The notes: a model not told the origin generated them from the sequence alone. A stretch of 6,238 nt of DNA from Planctomycetota bacterium (GCA_013202635.1 JABMRO010000422.1:1-6238); one strand, 5' to 3'. Shown: positions 1 through 6,162, counted from the stretch's first letter. Numbers and translations: made by a program.

Positions 1-956
1 ATCACCAATATTCTCGGATTGGCAAGAAGCTTGGCATCGGTAATTTCCTGCTCAGCCCTCAATTGTGCGTCAATGTCAATGCTTTTAGTAAGCAAACCCA
101 GGTTCAGATAACCCAAGGTAGCAGCGGCTGTCTTGCCCGCCCCACTACCGGCAAAGCCGCCCATAATAGATGGGTCGGTTCTACTGTCAAGGAATGTATC
201 AACGCCTCCTTTGCTGACCGTAATGTCGGCATCTGATGGATAGTTATTAGCATTCAAGCCGGTTCTCCTGCCTGCGTACCAATCTATCCCGAGGTCGAGC
301 TTGTCCCTGCTGGTTATATCGTAGATTCGTGCCTCCACCAGCACCTGCGGCGTGATACGGTCGATTTTTTCGAGAAGTTCCTTTATCTTCCTGATTTTGC
401 TCTCGGTGTCGGTAACAATTATATGACTGGTCCCCTTTATGAAGGATACCGAACCCTGGGGTGACTTGAATTTTTCCAGAGCGGTCACGACTTTTTCAGC
501 ATCTGCATAGACAATTTCAAAACTTTCAGTCAGAATCGGTTCGGCTTTTGCCACCATTTCCTCAGAGGTTACTATCCTTATTACATTATCAGTCAGCTCG
601 TAGGTGCAGCCGTGCACCACAAGAATATTGGTCAGTGCCTCTTCAAGCGGCACATCTTTAAACGTAACGGTTACAGTGCCAATAACATTGGGGCTTTTGA
701 TATAGTTCAGGTCAACCTGCTCAACCAATTGTCTTATCACCAAATCGATGGACTGTTCACTAACATCGATAGATATATTTTTTTGCATCCGCCGCCCAAG
801 GTCTGTCAAATGCGTTTTTTCCTCGACTTGATTGGGCTCGCCGAAGTCTGCATCCTCATTATCGGCCTGGGCCATTGCGATAGTGCCGCCAAGACAAACA
901 ACTGCAATAACCGTCAATAATCTTAATGCCCTGTATTTTTTTATAATGCTTATCAT
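1..956 (-). CDS. pilQ: Secretin, PilQ/GspD type, C-terminus cut by window edge
   Basis: This gene should form the outer-membrane channel of the pilus or secretion machine. I translated 318 codons from the ATG at 956; the frame stays open to the left edge, so most of the beta-barrel is missing. Residues 1-31 are a signal peptide: basic start (KKYRALR), hydrophobic core, AMAQA cleavage region. Residues about 57-130 match the N0/STN fold (short motif FKDVPLEEAL at 99-108), and about 145-200 a single N1/secretin_N repeat (HIIVTDTESKIRKI). The secretin domain then begins with PQVLVEARI (203-211) and reaches the hallmark AKLLANPRILV at 308-318. No AMIN domain is present, and only one N1 repeat, so it is a compact secretin. 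The start is supported by AAAGGA at 963-968, 6 nt upstream. It is the last gene seen of the leftward operon, 65 nt after the clamp gene. Secretin identity is firm; pilQ rather than gspD rests on the pilMNO context. Confidence 0.93.
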   Translation of the reverse strand, partial: MISIIKKYRALRLLTVIAVVCLGGTIAMAQADNEDADFGEPNQVEEKTHLTDLGRRMQKNISIDVSEQSIDLVIRQLVEQVDLNYIKSPNVIGTVTVTFKDVPLEEALTNILVVHGCTYELTDNVIRIVTSEEMVAKAEPILTESFEIVYADAEKVVTALEKFKSPQGSVSFIKGTSHIIVTDTESKIRKIKELLEKIDRITPQVLVEARIYDITSRDKLDLGIDWYAGRRTGLNANNYPSDADITVSKGGVDTFLDSRTDPSIMGGFAGSGAGKTAAATLGYLNLGLLTKSIDIDAQLRAEQEITDAKLLANPRILV

Positions 957-998
957 AGCAGATCCTTTCTTAAATTGGCTGTTTAAGCGATTATTCTT

Positions 999-1014
999 TC
1001 CCGACATACCGGGA
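999..1014 (-). other. Small intercistronic hairpin before the secretin gene
   Basis: TCCCG and CGGGA form a perfect 5-bp stem with a 6-nt loop in the 65-nt gap between the clamp gene stop and the secretin start. In the direction of transcription it is followed by an A-rich stretch, not a run of T, so it does not look like an intrinsic terminator. It could mark an RNA processing or stability point between the two genes, or be chance; a 5-bp stem is weak evidence. Confidence 0.3.
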
Positions 1015-1021
1015 TTGTTTT

Positions 1022-2011
1022 TTACCGTTGAACCTTTTGGGCCCATTTATTCCCATTCATTTCGAATTCGACACTACCTCTATTGATTTTTATAACGCTC
1101 GCATTCTGTATTTGATCACCCTCATGCAATATGCGGTTGCCAATAACTATCGATGGTTTGTCTTCGCTATAGAGAATGCCTTTTACGATTAGTTGTACTA
1201 CCGGTTCGGTTTGGGTTCCTGTCTGAGTAATTGCTACCGGGGCCAAGCTCATTGGGTCGCGAAGCTTTGTCGAATATGGCACCGGAAGCTCCCATTCGAT
1301 TTTATCATTCGAACTCGCAGCGGCAACGCCGGAGGCGTTATTCTCCTCGCCCGCCTCTGTCTTACTTACACTCGTGCCAAAGACGCCTCCTTTGAACATA
1401 ATAATTAATAAGACGATAAAGAGGGCCGGCATCGTTAACACCGTTACCTTTTGTTTTGTGGAAGTGACACCCTCTTTTGATGCAAACAGCTTATTTGTTA
1501 TTTGTTTCCAGGAGGCTTGTATGCCGATTTTTACAGCAGTAATTTCTTTGGAGCCTTTTTTTGCACTATCGTCAATATCAGCTTTAGGTCTTTGAGCCGC
1601 CTCTGCTTTGGGTCCCTTAATTGGCACAACTTTGGGACGTTGAGCCGGCTCTGCTTTGGATTCTTGAACCTCCTCAACCTTAGGCTCCTGAACCTTCTCA
1701 ACTTCGGATTGCTGGATTGGCACAACCTTGGACTCCTGAGCTGTCATAAACTTGGGAGTGTGAGCCGGTTCTGCTTTGGATTCTTGAGATGTCTCAGCTT
1801 TGGGTAATGATTGTGTAACTTTACAGGGCTTTGAGTCCTCGGACTTCTGCGGTCCCGGAGCCTGTTGTTTTGGCTCGGTGTTGTCAGTGTGCTCCGGCTC
1901 AGGCACGCTGGAAGACTTCTGGCCATCATCATTTTGCGGAATCACTATTCCCTTGAAAATCGAGGAAATTTCCTTATGCAGTCCTGCCTTATTCTTTTTG
2001 TTCTTTGACAT
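1022..2011 (-). CDS. PilP/GspC-like inner-membrane clamp protein with repeat-rich cytoplasmic tail
   Basis: A 329-residue protein with three parts. Residues 1-190 are hydrophilic and low in complexity, rich in K, E, P and Q, and include nine 8-residue repeats at 76-147; a short, better ordered N-terminal segment (HKEISSIFKGIVIPQ, 12-26) may be a docking peptide. Residues about 191-207 are one membrane span (VLTMPALFIVLLIIMF). The periplasmic part ends in a small beta domain at about 270-329 (VKGILYSEDKPSIVIGNRIL, then a HEGD motif at 296-299) that resembles the homology region of GspC and the C-terminal domain of PilP. That domain is known in the families to contact the secretin N0 domain, which is encoded next. 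The N-in membrane-anchored layout is GspC-like; PilP is normally a lipoprotein. Start: ATG with GGGAG about 7 nt upstream, only 3 nt after the parA stop. The domain assignment is by motif recognition and position, so the product name is likely but not proven. Confidence 0.75.
   Translation of the reverse strand: MSKNKKNKAGLHKEISSIFKGIVIPQNDDGQKSSSVPEPEHTDNTEPKQQAPGPQKSEDSKPCKVTQSLPKAETSQESKAEPAHTPKFMTAQESKVVPIQQSEVEKVQEPKVEEVQESKAEPAQRPKVVPIKGPKAEAAQRPKADIDDSAKKGSKEITAVKIGIQASWKQITNKLFASKEGVTSTKQKVTVLTMPALFIVLLIIMFKGGVFGTSVSKTEAGEENNASGVAAASSNDKIEWELPVPYSTKLRDPMSLAPVAITQTGTQTEPVVQLIVKGILYSEDKPSIVIGNRILHEGDQIQNASVIKINRGSVEFEMNGNKWAQKVQR
1571..1786 (-). repeat. Nine tandem 24-bp units coding for an 8-residue repeat
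   Basis: Within the cytoplasmic tail of the clamp protein (residues 76-147), nine consecutive 8-residue units follow the loose pattern Q-x-(S/P)-K-x-x-x-(A/I/V). Examples are QESKAEPA (units 1 and 6), QESKVVPI, QEPKVEEV and QRPKVVPI. Two units are identical as protein and nearly so as DNA, which suggests expansion by local duplication. The high K/E/P content predicts an extended or helical charged tail, not a globular fold. The number of units may vary between strains. Confidence 0.8.
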
Positions 2012-2014
2012 TGA

Positions 2015-2824
2015 TTATCTCCCTACCAAAGCCTGGCTTTTGTTTACCTGCTCAGCCGAAGCCTTGCTATTGATTATCTCTTCAGCTAAAGCCATGTATT
2101 CAGCCGCCGACCGGCTTTCTGGAGCATAGGTGAAAATCGACTCACCTTTACTGGGGGCCTCAGCCAACCTTACGCATTTGTGAATGACCGTATCAAAAAC
2201 CAAATCGCCGAAATATTCCCGCATTTGTTTTTGGGTCTGCCTGCTGAGCAGGGTCTTTTTTTCCACAAAAGTCAACAGTAAGCCTAAAATTTTTACATCG
2301 CATGGATGCAAATGCTCTTTGATATTGTTCGCTGTCTCTAATAATTGTTTTAGACCCTCCATCGCATAATAATGCGCTTGAACAGGCACAAGAACATCAG
2401 TGCTGGCAACGAGTGCGTTGAGAGTCAACAGGCCAAGCGACGGCGGGCAGTCGATAACGCACATGTCATATTTGTCCGTTACCTCTTTGAGCTGCTTCTT
2501 CAGGACGAATTCCCTGCCGACCATGCTGGCCAGTTCAACATCGGCGCCTGAAAGCAGAACATTGCTTGGTGCCAGATCAAGCCGCTCGAATTTCGTGCTC
2601 ATTATAATTTCCGAGATTGAAATTTGAGACTTCGTAAGAGCATCATAAATGGTCTTGCTAATCTCATCGGGGTCAAAGCCGAATCCTATCGTGCTGTGAC
2701 CTTGTGGGTCGAGGTCGACTATCAGCGTCCTCTCGCCCTTCTCAGTAAGAGCAACCGCAAGGTTCACCGACGTAGTTGTTTTGCCGCAACCACCTTTTTG
2801 ATTTGTTATTGCTATTGTTCTCAT
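2015..2824 (-). CDS. Soj/ParA-type ATPase encoded inside the pilus operon
   Basis: A 269-residue P-loop ATPase close in length to Soj (about 250). It has the deviant Walker A motif KGGCGKTT (10-17, signature Lys10 and catalytic Lys15), Walker A' VDLDPQG (36-42), Walker B region CVIDCPPS (122-129), and the family motif VRLAEAPSKG (218-227). Arg202 in MREYFG and Arg219 lie where Soj-type proteins carry residues for nonspecific DNA binding, and there is no C-terminal amphipathic helix of MinD type, so it resembles chromosome or cargo-positioning ParA proteins more than MinD/FlhG. ATP-driven dimerisation on DNA or at a pole is expected from the family. No ParB gene or parS-like site is seen. It overlaps the pilO stop by 4 nt (ATGA) and is followed after 3 nt by the clamp gene, so it is an integral operon member. 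Its job in positioning the pilus machine is an inference. Confidence 0.93.
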   Translation of the reverse strand: MRTIAITNQKGGCGKTTTSVNLAVALTEKGERTLIVDLDPQGHSTIGFGFDPDEISKTIYDALTKSQISISEIIMSTKFERLDLAPSNVLLSGADVELASMVGREFVLKKQLKEVTDKYDMCVIDCPPSLGLLTLNALVASTDVLVPVQAHYYAMEGLKQLLETANNIKEHLHPCDVKILGLLLTFVEKKTLLSRQTQKQMREYFGDLVFDTVIHKCVRLAEAPSKGESIFTYAPESRSAAEYMALAEEIINSKASAEQVNKSQALVGR

Positions 2825-3441
2825 ATTTCCGTCCCGTAAACTTGCTCCGGACCTTTATCGGCGGTTTTAACGTCCCGCTGTTTTCTTACAAAAGACGCCA
2901 CATTCAGGGTCACTCGATAGGTTGATTCGTCCTGCCCCGAGTGAGTTATTGCAAACTTGTCCACAAAGAGGACAGGCCTGTGTCTCTCCAGGGCATTCAG
3001 AAATGTGGCAAACTGATTAAAATTCCCAATAAAGCTGATAACAATGTGGTTCTCGAAAATGTTGTTACAACCAGGTATCGCTGAGAGCCCACGGTTGCCT
3101 TTACTTTTGATGCTGAACGAAGTAACCTTCTTCTCGTCGGCTATCTGACTTATATCAAACGTCAAATTAGCTGAATCCTCGAAATCAATAACGAAATCCT
3201 TAAGTCTGTTTTGTAAACGCTCGAGTTGCTCATTAAACTGGATTTTGGTTTCTTTTCGTGCTGCTCTTTGGGCAAGCTCGTACACCTGTTTTTTCTCAGC
3301 GAGCTTGTTCTCGATGTGCTTTTTGTTGTTCTTCTGGGGCCCTAACACAAGTAAATAGACAAACAGAAACAACACAAAGCAAGCTGCCCATATCACTCCC
3401 ACCGTTATAAAATATCTTTTATACGTTTTCACAAAAACCAT
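2821..3441 (-). CDS. pilO: PilO-like pilus inner-membrane platform protein
   Basis: A 206-residue bitopic protein. A short basic cytoplasmic N-terminus is followed by one membrane span at about 11-33, a charged coiled-coil region at about 40-85, and a periplasmic ferredoxin-like domain at about 95-185 with the PilO-type pattern FIGNFNQFATFLNALERHRP (137-156) and a closing strand YRVTLNVASF. PilO pairs with PilN through these regions and supports assembly of the pilus or secretion machine. I chose the ATG at 3441, 1 nt after the pilN stop, with AAGGAG at 3452-3457 upstream; a GTG at 3465 would add eight residues and overlap pilN, and has no comparable binding site. The C-terminal 20 residues are hydrophilic and not part of the fold. 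The sequence is divergent, so PilO versus GspM-like cannot be settled from this alone, but order after PilM and PilN favours PilO. Confidence 0.82.
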   Translation of the reverse strand: MVFVKTYKRYFITVGVIWAACFVLFLFVYLLVLGPQKNNKKHIENKLAEKKQVYELAQRAARKETKIQFNEQLERLQNRLKDFVIDFEDSANLTFDISQIADEKKVTSFSIKSKGNRGLSAIPGCNNIFENHIVISFIGNFNQFATFLNALERHRPVLFVDKFAITHSGQDESTYRVTLNVASFVRKQRDVKTADKGPEQVYGTEI

Positions 3442-3442
3442 T

Positions 3443-4084
3443 TTACAGACTCTCCTTAAAAGCACAGTTTATCTCATAGGAGGCCACATCCTGACCTTCA
3501 AGCTTCTCTGATTCCTGTGAATATCCAATGTTCTCAAGCTTAGGCCCAAGGAAAGCAGAAGAACGAAGACTGTCCTGAAAACCCATGACTGCTTCGCCGC
3601 AGTTGTCTTGCGGATTACCGCTAACACTCATCTGCAATACTCTTACAGGAACATTCATCTCAACCATTTCTTCGGGGTTTTCCGGTCTGGGAACTTTTTT
3701 TCTCACAGAATTCTGCTTTACCTCAAGGGCGGTAAACATAATCGAACTCGGCAGATTCTCTACCAGCGTCACCAACACAGGCGACCACTGGATATACCTG
3801 CCGATGGAAGATTTAACTTCCGACAGGCAATCACCGTAAAAGATTTTCTCTTTCTCTAACGATTCCTGCAGTTCCACAGCACCCGATAAATTGTCAATCT
3901 CTGATTGGTATCTGACTATTTCCTGCTCCCCTATTGATGCAGCTGTTTTGTCATTCAGATAAAAGCCGAACATTGTTATTGCAACGACAATGGGTACTGC
4001 AATGGTTACTGCAGCAATAGCTATACCTGTGGGGCTGCTCTTCATTGGGACGCCCTGTCCCTTTAACAAATCTATCGTAAACAT
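3443..4084 (-). CDS. pilN: PilN-like pilus inner-membrane platform protein
   Basis: A 213-residue bitopic protein. The cytoplasmic N-terminus begins MFTIDLLKGQGVP, which resembles the conserved INLLP-type peptide by which PilN docks into PilM. One membrane span follows at about 20-42, then a coiled-coil stretch at about 45-85, then a periplasmic domain from about 98 with WSPVLVTLVENLPSSIMFTA (100-119), a pattern typical of PilN-like proteins in which the catalogue of strands starts with 'L..L...LP..v.l..l'. A charged insertion rich in P and E (131-142) interrupts the domain. The gene starts 50 nt after the pilM stop, the widest gap between pilM and the clamp gene, with a modest AGGAA site 4 nt before the ATG. 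That gap shows no hairpin. The protein should bridge cytoplasmic PilM and periplasmic PilO. Assignment rests on topology, N-terminal motif and gene order. Confidence 0.82.
   Translation of the reverse strand: MFTIDLLKGQGVPMKSSPTGIAIAAVTIAVPIVVAITMFGFYLNDKTAASIGEQEIVRYQSEIDNLSGAVELQESLEKEKIFYGDCLSEVKSSIGRYIQWSPVLVTLVENLPSSIMFTALEVKQNSVRKKVPRPENPEEMVEMNVPVRVLQMSVSGNPQDNCGEAVMGFQDSLRSSAFLGPKLENIGYSQESEKLEGQDVASYEINCAFKESL
3452..3457 (-). promoter_or_regulatory. Ribosome binding site of pilO, deciding its start
   Basis: AAGGAG lies inside the last codons of pilN (encoding Lys-Glu, with the final G opening the Ser codon), 10 nt before the ATG at 3441. It supports that start over the upstream GTG at 3465 and suggests that translation of pilO is coupled to termination on pilN. 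Confidence 0.6.
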
Positions 4085-4134
4085 AATTTCCTATCTCGCT
4101 GCTCGTATAACCTTTAGTCTTTTCCAATAATCAA

Positions 4135-5184
4135 TTAGACAGACCTCATAGCAAGACCGGCTGCCACTGCCAGTGACGGGCCTCTCGTCTTGCAAATATC
4201 TTCGAACTTCCGAGCTGTATCGCAACGGATTTTATCAAACGGATTCCACAAAACCGCTTCGACCCCAGGCTGGCTGTTCAACAACTCTATGAAACCTTTG
4301 GCAAGAGCAAAACCGCCGCAAACAAATATCTTCTCAACTCGCGTCGATTGCTCCTGGGCCGCATAATAGCGCAACGTATTGGAAACATCGTCTATCAGTT
4401 TCTGGCAGTTTCTTTCAAGACTATCATGAAGGTCCGTCTGAGCTGTCGTTGAATCGCCGGACAAAATCCTCTTGACGTTTTCCGTTGACATACCTTTATC
4501 AGCCGCAATCTGCTTTATAATATCATCACCGGCAAAGGTCATATCGCGAATGAAAGGCCAGCCATTACCGCCCATAATCGCCACAGTTGTGCCGGAACTG
4601 CCAACATTCAGGATAGCGGTCGTGGATTTTTCAGAACCGCTGGCCAGGCCATTGAAGCAGTTCAAAAGTGCCAATCCCTCAATATCCATCAGAACACACT
4701 TAAGAGCGGCTTCTTCAGTGAGACGTTTCTTGCCTGTTATCAGCCCATTCGTTGCCGCTACCAGGATGCCTCTTGTCTTATCATCGCCGCGCCCGTCAGA
4801 AGCGTCCGTATCCGCATCAGGTATCAAGTGATAATCAACTGCACTTTCTGCCGCATTGAACGGACAAGCCTGCGAGGCCTCAAACAGAACAGCTCCATCT
4901 AACTCTGAAGTCGTTAATGAAGGAAACTCAAAGTCCCGCACCGCAACTTCCGGACCGCTGAGTCCGCAAACAGCCATTTTTGTCATGCCCGGGACAGATT
5001 CAAAACATTCACGAATTGCTTTGACGGTATTTAGATGAATATTTTCTTCTTCACCTACTGCAATCTCGGCAATGCCGGCTGCGGCAACTGCGTACCCGGC
5101 ATCATCTTTGCACAACCGGACTAACTTGACTGCAGATGATCCTATATCCAATCCCAGGATTTCGGTCTTGGTAAAATTAAACAT
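4135..5184 (-). CDS. pilM: PilM, actin-like ATPase of the pilus assembly platform
   Basis: A 349-residue cytoplasmic protein of the actin/FtsA/PilM fold, of normal PilM length. The phosphate-1 loop is ILGLDIGSSAVKLVRL (9-24), the second phosphate loop is AILNVGSSGTTVAIM (190-204), and the adenosine-binding region is IFVCGGFALAKGF (286-298). The stretch FEASQACPFNAAESAVDYHL (101-120) corresponds to the segment before the VDY motif that is conserved in PilM proteins. PilM binds ATP and the N-terminal peptide of PilN, forming the cytoplasmic ring of the alignment subcomplex. I chose the ATG at 5184, which has GGAG 9 nt upstream; a TTG at 5208 would add eight residues but has no usable spacing to a binding site. 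It is the first gene of the leftward operon seen here, and its stop lies 50 nt before pilN. Confidence 0.93.
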   Translation of the reverse strand: MFNFTKTEILGLDIGSSAVKLVRLCKDDAGYAVAAAGIAEIAVGEEENIHLNTVKAIRECFESVPGMTKMAVCGLSGPEVAVRDFEFPSLTTSELDGAVLFEASQACPFNAAESAVDYHLIPDADTDASDGRGDDKTRGILVAATNGLITGKKRLTEEAALKCVLMDIEGLALLNCFNGLASGSEKSTTAILNVGSSGTTVAIMGGNGWPFIRDMTFAGDDIIKQIAADKGMSTENVKRILSGDSTTAQTDLHDSLERNCQKLIDDVSNTLRYYAAQEQSTRVEKIFVCGGFALAKGFIELLNSQPGVEAVLWNPFDKIRCDTARKFEDICKTRGPSLAVAAGLAMRSV

Positions 5185-5193
5185 ACGTGTCCA

Positions 5194-5197
5194 CTCC
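5194..5197 (-). promoter_or_regulatory. Ribosome binding site of pilM, deciding its start
   Basis: GGAG, within TTGGAGTGG on the minus strand, sits 9 nt before the ATG at 5184. The competing TTG at 5208 directly abuts an AAGGA with no spacer and is therefore unlikely to be the start. Confidence 0.5.
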
Positions 5198-5407
5198 AAG
5201 CCTATCAATCCTTACAAAAAGTTCCGACTCTCAAATCAGAAGTCCTATTTTACGTTTCTTTATCATCGGCTTAAAAAGCAAAGCGTTTTACTTAGAAATT
5301 GCTATTATGTCGGCTTTTCAAGGCAGTTAGGCCTGAGACACAGAGTCCTATAAACAGCGTAGAGTACTTAGTGTACCGTTTTATTTTCGTATCCACTGAT
5401 TTAACAA

Positions 5408-5533
5408 TTAGGATGCTGATGATTTGAGAATTCTTACAGAGTTATCGGGCTCGGGGCCAATCGCAAGAACAAAGACATTTTGATCGCCCTTTCTTGTGCA
5501 TATAGATAGGTAGAGCGGCCGGTTGTCATGCAA
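5408..5533 (-). pseudogene. Possible remnant or tiny gene upstream of pilM, 41 codons
   Basis: On the minus strand a stop-to-stop segment reads as 41 residues with protein-like composition, including RPLYLSICTRKGDQNVFVLA and IGPEPDNSVRILK. The strand alternation (LYLSI, NVFVLAI, SVRIL) looks like the last beta strands of a domain. Its only in-frame start is a TTG right after a stop, with no binding site. The same frame upstream of that stop is open for another 56 codons from a GTG at 5704, but that part is rich in S, T and L and less convincing. It could be the decayed 3' end of a gene that once preceded pilM, or a chance open frame. I do not recognise a family. Confidence 0.3.
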
Positions 5534-5852
5534 TTAGGAAGAGTCTTTTAGAGAAAAATCAGCCTGGATAAAACAGCAAACCAAAAACCATCTAAATTTG
5601 TGAATGTAAGTAATATTTCCCTTAACATTCAGGGAGGATTTTGTTAAAATAAATGAACTTATCAGGGAAGATAAAGTCGTAATGGGGGTTGTTTCAAGTC
5701 TCACTTATTGAACACACGGAATCAAATTGGTTGGCTGACTTGATAATGTAGATTCAAGTAATGGGTCTAAATATTATATGGGAAGCCGGCTTTTGCGGAG
5801 GAGTGGAGACTTGCCCGATCCAAAATTTGGAACTCGTGAAAACTAATCAAGT

Positions 5853-5860
5853 AAAGGAGG
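5853..5860 (+). promoter_or_regulatory. Strong ribosome binding site of the STAS gene
   Basis: AAAGGAGG, 7 nt before the ATG at 5868, is close to a perfect anti-16S match and fixes the start. It argues that this small gene is, or recently was, well translated. Confidence 0.85.
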
Positions 5861-5867
5861 AACTAAA

Positions 5868-6137
5868 ATGGGTATTCGATATTTGTCTGAAGATATCATC
5901 TTTGTTACTTTGCCCAAAAAACCTCATTTGGACAACGAGCTTAACAATGTCAATGAAATCGCCAGTGATGGATGCGACTGTGATGTGATTATTGATTTTT
6001 CCAGAGCTAAGATACTGACTTCTGCAAGCATTTCTAATCTTATGCTGTTGAAGGGCTTTCTAAGCGCACTCAACCACCAACTTATCTTATGCAATGTTTC
6101 TACTCTAATCAACCCGGATTTCCCAAGTAGAGCGTGA
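5868..6137 (+). CDS. STAS-domain (anti-sigma factor antagonist-like) protein, C-terminally short
   Basis: An 89-residue protein. Residues 1-78 follow the STAS fold: first strands (DIIFVTLP, 9-16), the strand and loop DVIIDFSRAKILTSASISNL (39-58), helix LMLLKGFLSAL, and strand QLILCNVS (71-78). STAS proteins of the SpoIIAA type bind anti-sigma factors or other switch kinases and are usually controlled by serine phosphorylation. Here the position matching SpoIIAA Ser58 appears to be Ala53, with Ser52 and Ser54 either side, so phosphorylation control is uncertain. Family members normally continue for 20-30 residues after the CNVS strand with a last helix; here only 11 unrelated-looking residues (TLINPDFPSRA) follow. 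The other two frames hit stops at 6106 and 6128, so a single frameshift does not restore the tail. The gene is transcribed away from the pil operon, and a functional link to it is not shown. It may be a truncated gene. Confidence 0.75.
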   Translation: MGIRYLSEDIIFVTLPKKPHLDNELNNVNEIASDGCDCDVIIDFSRAKILTSASISNLMLLKGFLSALNHQLILCNVSTLINPDFPSRA

Positions 6138-6162
6138 CAAATTAACTGTGATTTCATAGTAT
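6134..6162 (+). promoter_or_regulatory. Sigma70-like promoter ahead of the right-edge gene
   Basis: GTGACA (6134-6139, five of six matches to the -35 consensus) and TAGTAT (6157-6162, four of six to the -10) are separated by 17 nt. It overlaps the STAS stop codon and would start transcription near 6169, about 50 nt before the next start codon. It is predicted by eye only. Confidence 0.35.

Larger units (their letters stand above)
5185..5867. other. 683-bp spacer between divergent units, no intact gene recognised
   Basis: This stretch must contain the promoters of the leftward pil operon and of the rightward STAS gene, but neither is clear. On the minus strand the best -10-like hexamers are CATAAT (plus-strand 5304-5309), with no good -35, and AATAAA, 16 nt downstream of TTGTTA. 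On the plus strand TATTAT at 5772-5777 has only a weak -35. Two short palindromes precede the STAS gene: AAGCCGGCTT (5783-5792) and CCAAAATTTGG (5820-5830). A heptamer AAGCCGA occurs twice on the minus strand (5266-5272 and 5310-5316), 44 nt apart. The frames are broken by many stops; the only protein-like pieces are the minus-strand segment at 5408-5533 and a stop-bounded plus-strand piece near 5610-5709 with no start codon. No RNA gene or riboswitch was recognised. Confidence 0.6.

Noticed and set aside
999..1014. Intrinsic terminator between the clamp and secretin genes
   Set aside because: The stem is only 5 bp and is followed by A-rich sequence on the transcribed strand, not a T run.
1502..1807. 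Plus-strand frame rich in leucine with a repeating RLCFG pattern, resembling a repeat protein
   Set aside because: It is the antisense reading of the 24-bp tandem repeats in the clamp gene; it lacks a binding site, and the opposite strand has a far better gene with operon context.
2015..2824. Chromosome partition locus (parABS)
   Set aside because: No ParB gene and no parS-like inverted repeat are visible; the neighbours are all pilus-platform genes.
3442..3465. GTG start at 3465 for pilO, overlapping pilN by 23 nt
   Set aside because: The ATG at 3441 has AAGGAG upstream and a 1-nt gap to pilN, which fits the coupling seen at the other junctions.
4472..4831. 119-codon plus-strand open frame
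   Set aside because: It lies wholly inside pilM, whose actin-fold motifs are clear; its composition is that of an antisense shadow.
5185..5208. TTG start at 5208 for pilM, adding eight residues
   Set aside because: AAGGA directly touches the TTG with no spacer, while the ATG at 5184 has GGAG at 9 nt and gives a normal PilM N-terminus.
5209..5867. CRISPR array, tRNA, riboswitch or sigma54 promoter in the spacer
   Set aside because: I looked for regular direct repeats, cloverleaf-type stems and GG-N10-GC promoter spacing and found none that hold up.
5761..5988. 75-codon plus-strand frame overlapping the STAS start
   Set aside because: No binding site at its start, and the overlapping STAS frame has a near-perfect one and a recognisable fold.
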